This document shows, piece by piece, positions 15,437-20,738 of a DNA stretch of 22,467 bases (position 1 is its first letter; every line of letters begins with the position of its first letter). The notes under the pieces were generated by a model. That model was given only the letters and a program-made list of their open reading frames with translations, was not told where the DNA came from and made no database searches. A program made the translations under genes and the position numbers. Origin of the DNA: DASWHD01 sp036393335 (lineage in GTDB: Bacteria; CG2-30-53-67; CG2-30-70-394); the NCBI GenBank assembly GCA_036393335.1, contig DASWHD010000056.1, positions 1 to 22,467 on the forward strand, in the 5' to 3' direction.

Positions 15437-17244
15437 TAGAGTCTCTCCAGCAGCCGGTCGGCGACACGGAAGGCGTTGGCCTGGATGGTGAGTGTGGGGT
15501 TGGCGCTTCCCGAAGTGGGCATGCAGGCGCCGTCGGTGACGTACAGGTTGTCGAACTCCCAGGCGCGGCAGTCGGGGTCGAGCACCGAATCGTTGGGATT
15601 GCTGCCGAAGCGCGCCCCGCCCAGCACGTGGTTGGCGATGCGCGCGCGGGCGTTCTCGGCGAGGTAGATGCCGCCGAAGCCCTCCACCGGGTAGTTGCCC
15701 CGGCCCTCGTCGCCGCCGAACCGCAGCACCGCGGCGCATTGCGCGGCCAAGGTGTTCATCAGGTGGATGTCGTGGCTGTGCCAATCCTTGATGATGTACG
15801 CCGCCTTGCGGTTCCACTTGTCGCGCACGGCGGGGTGCAGCTCGATGCGGTTGCTCGGCAGGGGCAATTGATTGGCCATGAAGCTGACCGAGAGGCGGGT
15901 GCCGAAGTCGCGGTCGAAGAACTCCACCAGGGCCTGGCCGGTCAGCCCGGTGTCCTCGACGAAGGCCTTCCAGATCGTGTCCAGGTCCTGGCTGCCGTGG
16001 GTGCGCGCCAGGGAGATCGGCAGGGCCTGGTCGGAGGTGTTGTTGTACATCGCTCCGCCGGCCCACAGGCCGTTGGCGCGGATGAAGTCCTCGCCGGCGC
16101 AGAAGTCGGTCGCCCAGTCCGAGTCCAGCGACACCGACTTGTCGTAGCGCCCGGGCATGGCGCTCTCGGCGCCGCCGAAGCAGTGGGTGAGGAAGTACTT
16201 GCCGAGCAGGCCACTCTTGTAGATGCGGCCGGCGAAGTCCTGGCTCTCCTCGGCCGACAGCATCAGCAGGCGCACCGACTCGATGGCCGAGCAGGCGACG
16301 ACCACGAGATCGCCCTCGACCGTCACCGGCCGGCCGGCGGGGTCGCGGTAGCGCACGCCGGTGACGCGGCCATTGCTCTGGCTCAAGTGGGTGACCACGC
16401 AGTTGCAGCGGAACTCCAGGTTGGGCCGGCCGGCGAGGGGGGCCAGCAGGGCGACCCAGGTGTTGGACTTGAGCCCCAGGGGGTCGCCGTAGCGGTTCAC
16501 ATAACCGGTCTTGGCCGGCTCGTCGCCGGCGGGTATGCGCCGCCCGCTGGGGGAGTGATCCGCGGTGATCACCGCCAGCGGAGTGCGGTAGCGCGGCATG
16601 CCCAGGGCATCCATGCCCACCTCGACGAACCGGCTGATCGCGTTGGGGTTGAGCGGCGTTTGGTAGTGCTCGGCCGAGAACGGCTTGGCCTGGTTGGTGG
16701 CCGTGCCATTGATTCCGATCAGGCGCTCGGCCTGGCCGTAGTACGGCTCCAGGGCGTCGTAGTCGATGGGCCAGTCCCGGGCCTCGCGCTGGACGTCACC
16801 GGTCGGGTCGTCGACCAGGTCGGTGCGCCCGGCGTTGAAGCTTTGCAGGCGGAAGTCCATCGGCGCGAAGCGCAACGAGACCGCGCCGTAGAGCTGGGTG
16901 CCGCCACCGATCACCTGGGCGGTGTACCCCTCGATGGTGGCGCGGTCCCGGCCGTCGCGGCCGACGTACACGTGCGGCTCGTCGTTGATGTCCGGCTCCA
17001 CGTGCGAGCCGTAATAGGATTCGCCCTGATTGGCCATGCCCGGCACGGTCAGGCGCTTCTCCGGGCCGGTACCGTACAGCTCGTCACGCTTGAAGTCCGA
17101 CAGGCCGCGTGGGTCCTGGTCCTGGGTGCGCAGCAGCGGCCCCTTCTCCAAGACCAGCACCGACTTCCCGGCAAGGGCCAGGGTATGGGCGATCGGCGCC
17201 CCCCCGGCCCCGGAGCCGATGATCACCACGTCGAATTTATCCAT
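15436..17244 (-). CDS. GMC-family FAD-dependent oxidoreductase (sugar/alcohol dehydrogenase-like)
   Basis: This 602-residue enzyme belongs to the glucose-methanol-choline family, which oxidises alcohol groups of sugars, sterols or choline using FAD. The Rossmann FAD motif FDVVIIGSGAGGAPIAHTLA begins at residue 4 (GxGxxG at 10-15) and ends in VLVLEKG. The C-terminal substrate domain holds NHVLGGARFGSNPNDS and NLYVTDGACMPTSGSANPTL, with candidate catalytic His539 and Asn582. Their spacing of 43 matches the catalytic pairs of GMC enzymes known to me. There is no signal peptide, so it is probably cytosolic. GGAGGAG upstream of ATG 17244 sets the start; the 47 open codons before it look non-coding. 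It follows the CBM48/GDH3 gene by 38 nt, an arrangement resembling bacterial FAD-dependent glucose or gluconate dehydrogenases, but no cytochrome subunit gene is present. Confidence 0.93.
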   Translation of the reverse strand: MDKFDVVIIGSGAGGAPIAHTLALAGKSVLVLEKGPLLRTQDQDPRGLSDFKRDELYGTGPEKRLTVPGMANQGESYYGSHVEPDINDEPHVYVGRDGRDRATIEGYTAQVIGGGTQLYGAVSLRFAPMDFRLQSFNAGRTDLVDDPTGDVQREARDWPIDYDALEPYYGQAERLIGINGTATNQAKPFSAEHYQTPLNPNAISRFVEVGMDALGMPRYRTPLAVITADHSPSGRRIPAGDEPAKTGYVNRYGDPLGLKSNTWVALLAPLAGRPNLEFRCNCVVTHLSQSNGRVTGVRYRDPAGRPVTVEGDLVVVACSAIESVRLLMLSAEESQDFAGRIYKSGLLGKYFLTHCFGGAESAMPGRYDKSVSLDSDWATDFCAGEDFIRANGLWAGGAMYNNTSDQALPISLARTHGSQDLDTIWKAFVEDTGLTGQALVEFFDRDFGTRLSVSFMANQLPLPSNRIELHPAVRDKWNRKAAYIIKDWHSHDIHLMNTLAAQCAAVLRFGGDEGRGNYPVEGFGGIYLAENARARIANHVLGGARFGSNPNDSVLDPDCRAWEFDNLYVTDGACMPTSGSANPTLTIQANAFRVADRLLERL

Positions 17245-17282
17245 GGAGTGCTCCTCCCAAATGGATCCGTGAGAGATGCGGG

Positions 17283-18341
17283 CTAGCCGCGATAGGCGGG
17301 GTTCCGGCCGTAGGGCGGTTCCAGGGCGCGCCCCCAGTCGAATAGGGTCTCGCCGTCGCCGTCGCGGTAGCGTTCGGCGAGCCACGCCCAGGCGGCGGTA
17401 CCGGCGTTGCCGCCGTACTTGGGATGGGCGAAGGCGCCGGTAAAGGTATGGCGGCGCAGTAGTTGGAGGAAGTAGCGCGGGGTGCCGTAACGGCCATAGT
17501 CCCAGCCCGGCACGTCGTTGCGGCCCATCTCCTCGTACAGGGTGACGTACAGGTCGCGCGCCATGCGCGCGGGGTCCGGGAAGGGGTTGCGCTGGCGCAC
17601 GACCTGGTTGATGAGGTCGAGGCAGATTCGGTAGTCGGCCTGGTGATGGCTCTCCTCGCGTGCCAGGAGCTTGTCGATGTAGTTCACCACCCCGACCGAG
17701 GCGTCGAAACGGTAGGCATTCGGATACTGGGCGTCGCGCGCCTGGCGGTCCAGGTAGTCATAGAACCGGGCCAGGAAGTTCTCCGCGGTCGGGGTACGGA
17801 ACGGCAAGATGTGGTCGCACAGTCGCTCCAGCAGCCGTCGCTCCCAGTGCTCGAGCACCAGGGGGATGGTGCAGTCCTGGGTGAAGAACCGGGACCAAAC
17901 CCGGCCGTTGTCCAGGGTCATGCGCTGCGGGTTAATCGGATCCAGGAGCGCTTCGCCGCCGACCAGGAAGCGGTAGGAGTGCGCCTCGCCGCGCGGCACC
18001 ACGGCGGTGAGGGTGAAGTAGGGGGTGTCGCCCACCTGGCGCATCGCCAGGGGCTCGTAGAGGTTGGCGAAGCTACCGATCACCGCGACCTCGGTCGGCA
18101 ATGCGCCCGGCGCGGCCAGATAGACGAAGGTCACCTCGTTGAAGGCCTGGCTCGCGGCCTGTTCATCAGGATCGCGGTGGCCGTCGATGATCGGGAACCG
18201 CCACGCCTCGGCGATGCGCGCGACCTCTATGCCTGCGTCCGGGCCATACACGTGGCGCGGCTCGGGATTCTCCCGGGCGAGGTACTTGGTGCAGTGGTTG
18301 AGGACGTATTGATCGTCTTTAGCGATGAGGCGTACCGCCAT
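17283..18341 (-). CDS. CBM48-like / gluconate 2-dehydrogenase subunit 3 fusion protein
   Basis: This 352-residue protein has two recognisable parts. Residues about 67-155 (FNEVTFVYLAAPGALPTEVA, then VIGSFANLYEPLAM, YFTLTAVVPRGEAHSYRFLV, LLDPINPQ) follow the immunoglobulin-like CBM48/AMPK-beta pattern of glycogen-binding modules. Residues about 162-325 match the gluconate 2-dehydrogenase subunit 3 family: LLERLCDHILPF at the start, YIDKLLAREESHH in the middle, and RHTFTGAFAHPKYGGNAG near the end. In known dehydrogenases this small subunit helps the GMC subunit fold, load FAD or be exported. Here there is no Tat or Sec signal, so the complex is probably cytosolic. It directly precedes the GMC gene. 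The start at 18341 has GGGGGTAAGGAG abutting the ATG. The CBM48 call rests on pattern and may be a degenerate module. Confidence 0.82.
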   Translation of the reverse strand: MAVRLIAKDDQYVLNHCTKYLARENPEPRHVYGPDAGIEVARIAEAWRFPIIDGHRDPDEQAASQAFNEVTFVYLAAPGALPTEVAVIGSFANLYEPLAMRQVGDTPYFTLTAVVPRGEAHSYRFLVGGEALLDPINPQRMTLDNGRVWSRFFTQDCTIPLVLEHWERRLLERLCDHILPFRTPTAENFLARFYDYLDRQARDAQYPNAYRFDASVGVVNYIDKLLAREESHHQADYRICLDLINQVVRQRNPFPDPARMARDLYVTLYEEMGRNDVPGWDYGRYGTPRYFLQLLRRHTFTGAFAHPKYGGNAGTAAWAWLAERYRDGDGETLFDWGRALEPPYGRNPAYRG

Positions 18342-18384
18342 CTCCTTACCCCCTTTATGCCTTGCGTTCGATCATGAGAGCTCC

Positions 18385-18403
18385 GCGCGCGCCGTCCGCG
18401 CGC
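18385..18403 (-). terminator. GC hairpin directly after the MBL-fold gene stop
   Basis: The perfect 7-bp arms gcgcgcg/cgcgcgc with a 5-nt loop begin one base after the stop codon at 18404-18406. No T-run follows, so it may be an attenuator or an mRNA processing/stability element rather than a full terminator. Confidence 0.35.
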
Positions 18404-19339
18404 TCACTGCGGTTCGGCGGACAGGGCCTGCCATACCGCCGGCAGCCCGAGATTGAGGAAGTAACTGTTGCCATAGCCCGGGTACTGTCCCTCGATTTCC
18501 TCGATCAGGGCCTGCTTCGTGGCGCCGTCCAGCTCCCCTGCGGGGTGGCGGGCGGCCACGCGTGTCTTGACCAAGCGCAGGTAGTCGATTTGCCGGTCCA
18601 ACAGCTCCGGACCTCCCTCATAGCCGCGCCCGGGATGGACATGACGCGGTTGCAGGGCCTTGAGCCGTTGCAGGATCTCGATCCAGGGATCGAGCTGGCC
18701 CAGCTCCAGCCAGGCATGGTGACGATTGGCGACCAGATCGCCGACGAAGAGATGGCCGTCCAGCTCCGCCACCACGTGGGCTTTGCTCGCCGCCGGGCCG
18801 AGCACGTGCAGCTTGAACTCGAGGCCCGCCAGGTTGCGCGTGGCCGTCGCGTCGCCGAAGGAGTCGGGCAGGACCAGGTGGTCCGGGTAGTCCGGCCGAT
18901 AGCGCGCCTCGAACCAGGAACGGCGCAGGGCATCCACCCCGGGGATGAGGGCGCGCACTGGGGCCGACGTCAGCACCTCGGCGCCGTGCTCGGCGAGCAC
19001 GGCGGTGCCATTGAACTTGTCCGGATTGGCGTGGAGCACCAGCGCCGCGGTGACCTTCTTGCCCGTGTACGACTCGGCGACGGCCACCGCCTCGCGCGCC
19101 GCCGAGGGCAGGAACTGGGTGTCGATCAAGACCACGCCCGCCGGGCCCTCGACCCAGTAGCTGTTGGTGGAGAAGCCCCAGGGGATGGAGGTGTAACGGC
19201 CGATCGCGTAGTCGGAGCAGGGGGTGGCCGCGGCCGGGAGGGGCAGGCACGACGCCCAGATGAGCCAGAGCAGGAAAGGAGGGAGCGCGGACCAACGGCT
19301 GCGAGACGGGTCGGTCACGGCGGTGAGACGAGGTGGCAT
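18404..19339 (-). CDS. Exported metallo-beta-lactamase-fold protein with degenerate metal site
   Basis: This 311-residue protein has an N-terminal signal sequence (hydrophobic LPPFLLWLIWASCLPLP, likely cut after AAA near 38) and a metallo-beta-lactamase fold: GPAGVVLIDTQF near 65-76, LVLHANPDKFNG at 100-111, HLFVGDLV near 196-203 and HVHPGRG near 233-239. In the canonical HxHxDH motif only His103 and Asp107 remain; the second His is Asn105 and the fourth position is Lys108. The usual AHT position reads AAS (183-185), and the late PGHG reads PGRG (Arg238). Metal binding is thus altered or lost, unless this is a subgroup with a variant site. A GGGAGG 9 nt upstream supports the start at 19339. 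It heads the seven-gene operon. Its role could be non-hydrolytic binding, or a reaction with different ligands. Confidence 0.88.
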   Translation of the reverse strand: MPPRLTAVTDPSRSRWSALPPFLLWLIWASCLPLPAAATPCSDYAIGRYTSIPWGFSTNSYWVEGPAGVVLIDTQFLPSAAREAVAVAESYTGKKVTAALVLHANPDKFNGTAVLAEHGAEVLTSAPVRALIPGVDALRRSWFEARYRPDYPDHLVLPDSFGDATATRNLAGLEFKLHVLGPAASKAHVVAELDGHLFVGDLVANRHHAWLELGQLDPWIEILQRLKALQPRHVHPGRGYEGGPELLDRQIDYLRLVKTRVAARHPAGELDGATKQALIEEIEGQYPGYGNSYFLNLGLPAVWQALSAEPQ

Positions 19340-19381
19340 CCTGCGCAGCCTCCCTGAAGACGATCCATGCCCAGCCCTGGA

Positions 19382-19415
19382 CGGCGGCGCGCAGCATCGC
19401 TCGGTCGCGCCGCCG
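19382..19415 (-). promoter_or_regulatory. Strong hairpin in the leader/promoter region of the seven-gene operon
   Basis: A perfect 10-bp stem (cggcggcgcg/cgcgccgccg) with a 14-nt loop lies 42 nt upstream of the MBL-fold gene start, in the divergent gap with tsaD. It could act as an RNA leader structure or a dyad operator; the sequence alone does not tell which. Confidence 0.35.
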
Positions 19416-19482
19416 ATACAAGGTGTCGATGCTCAACTGCTTGTTTCCATGAGACCGGGGGCCACTGTCGCAGGTTCCATGG

Positions 19483-19567
19483 GGAGCCGCCGTGGCGCTC
19501 GGCTCCGCGCAGCCGCCTGGGGGAGGAGGCCGTCGGTTCCCCGCGCCGCCCCGCGAGCCGCGGGCGG
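19483..19567 (+). promoter_or_regulatory. Two hairpins upstream of tsaD
   Basis: The hairpin at 19483-19506 has perfect 7-bp arms (ggagccg/cggctcc) with a 10-nt loop. The hairpin at 19546-19567 has arms ccgccccgcg/cgcgggcgg with one bulged base and a 3-nt loop, ending 35 nt before the tsaD ATG. They could be leader structures of the tsaD transcript; no promoter elements were convincing. Confidence 0.3.
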
Positions 19568-19602
19568 TTCCGTTGCCGACCCGGGTCGGGCAGAGTCCTG
19601 CG

Positions 19603-20646
19603 ATGCTCTGTCTGGGGATCGAGACGTCGTGTGACGAGACCGCCGTGGCGGTGCTGCGGGGGCGCCAGGTGCTGGCGGAGGAGGTGGCGAGCCAGGTGGC
19701 GGAGCACGCAACCTTCGGCGGGGTGGTGCCGGAGCTGGCCTCGCGGCGCCATCTGGAGGGCCTCGACGGCCTGGTCACCGCGGCGCTGGGGTCGGCGGGG
19801 GTCGGGCTGGTCGACCTCGACCTGATCGCCGTGACCCGCGGCCCGGGGCTGCTGGTCGCCTTGCTGGTGGGGATGCAATACGCCAAGGGGCTCGCCGCCG
19901 GCCTCGGGGTGCCGCTGATCGGCGTCAACCACGTCACGGCCCACCTGGAGGCGGTGCACCTGGACGCGCCGGTGGCCTATCCGTATCTCGGCCTGGTGGT
20001 CTCCGGGGGGCACACCCACCTGTTCCGCGTCGCCGGCTCCAACGCTCTCACCCTGATCGGCCACACGGTGGATGACGCCGCCGGCGAGGCGTACGACAAG
20101 GTGGGCAAGATGATCGGCCTGCCGTACCCTTCGGGCGCCGTGCTCGACGGCCTCGCCCAGGAAGGGGATCCGGCCGCGATCGCCCTGCCGCGGCCCATGC
20201 TCGACCGGGACAACCTCCTGTTCTCCTTCAGCGGCCTGAAGACCGCGGTACGCACCTACCTGAGCCGTGCCGGGCAGTTGCCGGAGAGCGGCGGCAGCGC
20301 GCCCACCGGGGCGGCCCTGCGCGACCTGGCGGCGAGCTTCCAGGCGGCGGTAGTGGAGACCATCGTGACCAAGACCGTGCGTGCCGCCCGCCGAGAGGGG
20401 CTTGAGCGGCTGGTCGTGGGCGGCGGGGTGGCGTGCAACGCCGGCCTGCGCGCGGCCTTCGCCGCCGGCGACGGGCCGGCGGTGCACTTCCTGCCGCCGC
20501 GCTACTGCACCGATAACGGGGTGATGGTGGCGGCCCTCGGCATGGCGCAGTACGCGGCCGGGGTGCGCCACGACCTGGACCTCGCCCCCGTGCCCAACCT
20601 CGCGGCGCTCCTCGAACAAGAGTCGGCGACCGCGGCGGTGTCGTAG
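19603..20646 (+). CDS. tsaD: tRNA N6-adenosine threonylcarbamoyltransferase TsaD
   Basis: TsaD (formerly Gcp/YgjD) transfers the threonylcarbamoyl group to A37 of ANN-decoding tRNAs, together with TsaB, TsaE and TsaC. The 347-residue protein opens with the family start MLCLGIETSCDETAVAVL and has VVPELASRRHLE, TRGPGLLVALLVGMQYAKGL, the metal ligands His110 and His114 in VNHVTAHLEA, VSGGHTHLF, GEAYDKVGKMIGLPYPSG and VVGGGVACNAGLR. The metal-binding Asp lies in YCTDNGVMVA. It looks complete at both ends. The frame is open from 19492, but those extra 37 codons do not fit the family, so 19603 is preferred despite a weak ribosome-binding site. Its common gammaproteobacterial divergent neighbour rpsU is absent; the MBL-fold gene is there instead. 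An insertion sequence lies shortly downstream. Confidence 0.97.
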   Translation: MLCLGIETSCDETAVAVLRGRQVLAEEVASQVAEHATFGGVVPELASRRHLEGLDGLVTAALGSAGVGLVDLDLIAVTRGPGLLVALLVGMQYAKGLAAGLGVPLIGVNHVTAHLEAVHLDAPVAYPYLGLVVSGGHTHLFRVAGSNALTLIGHTVDDAAGEAYDKVGKMIGLPYPSGAVLDGLAQEGDPAAIALPRPMLDRDNLLFSFSGLKTAVRTYLSRAGQLPESGGSAPTGAALRDLAASFQAAVVETIVTKTVRAARREGLERLVVGGGVACNAGLRAAFAAGDGPAVHFLPPRYCTDNGVMVAALGMAQYAAGVRHDLDLAPVPNLAALLEQESATAAVS

Positions 20647-20662
20647 AAGCGGCAAGCCCTCT

Positions 20663-20682
20663 CTGATCTCTGTGAGGATCAG
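20663..20682 (+). terminator. Possible tsaD terminator hairpin
   Basis: The perfect 6-bp arms ctgatc/gatcag with an 8-nt loop lie 16 nt past the tsaD stop and run into an AT-rich stretch (gcgaaaatatatc). The stem is short and the tail is A-rich rather than T-rich, so termination on the plus strand is only plausible. Confidence 0.35.
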
Positions 20683-20738
20683 CGAAAATATATCATTGAA
20701 TATCTTGATATTAATGTCGCTGAGGGGTAATAGACGGC
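20683..20738. other. AT-rich segment at the tsaD / transposase junction
   Basis: From about 20684 to 20714 the sequence is strikingly AT-rich within a GC-rich window and holds the 14-bp palindrome aatatcttgatatt at 20699-20712. TTGATA (20705-20710) resembles a -35 element and TAATAG 17 nt later a poor -10. It may be the left flank or left end of the insertion sequence, or its promoter. Confidence 0.4.

Larger units (their letters stand above)
10486..19339 (-). other. Probable seven-gene operon: MBL-fold, CBM48-GDH3, GMC, cupin B, cupin A, glgX, SRPBCC
   Basis: Seven genes lie on the minus strand in one direction with gaps of 62, 38, -1, 13, 50 and 31 nt, including a TAATG stop-start overlap between the GMC gene and the first cupin gene. 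Most have good Shine-Dalgarno sequences. A hairpin at 18385-18403 right after the first gene might modulate read-through. The set combines glycogen debranching, a glycogen-binding module and flavin-dependent oxidation, so a shared carbohydrate pathway is likely. I do not recall this set as a named system. Confidence 0.7.

Noticed and set aside
14303..16066. Cupin B extended upstream into the GMC gene
   Set aside because: The extension is a low-complexity shadow; the TAATG overlap and GGAGAG support 15436.
19315..19480. A protein-like stretch (KQLSIDTLYRRRDRAMLRAA) on the minus strand upstream of the MBL-fold gene
   Set aside because: It has no start with a ribosome-binding site and no recognisable family, and lies in the divergent leader; a gene remnant is possible but unsupported.
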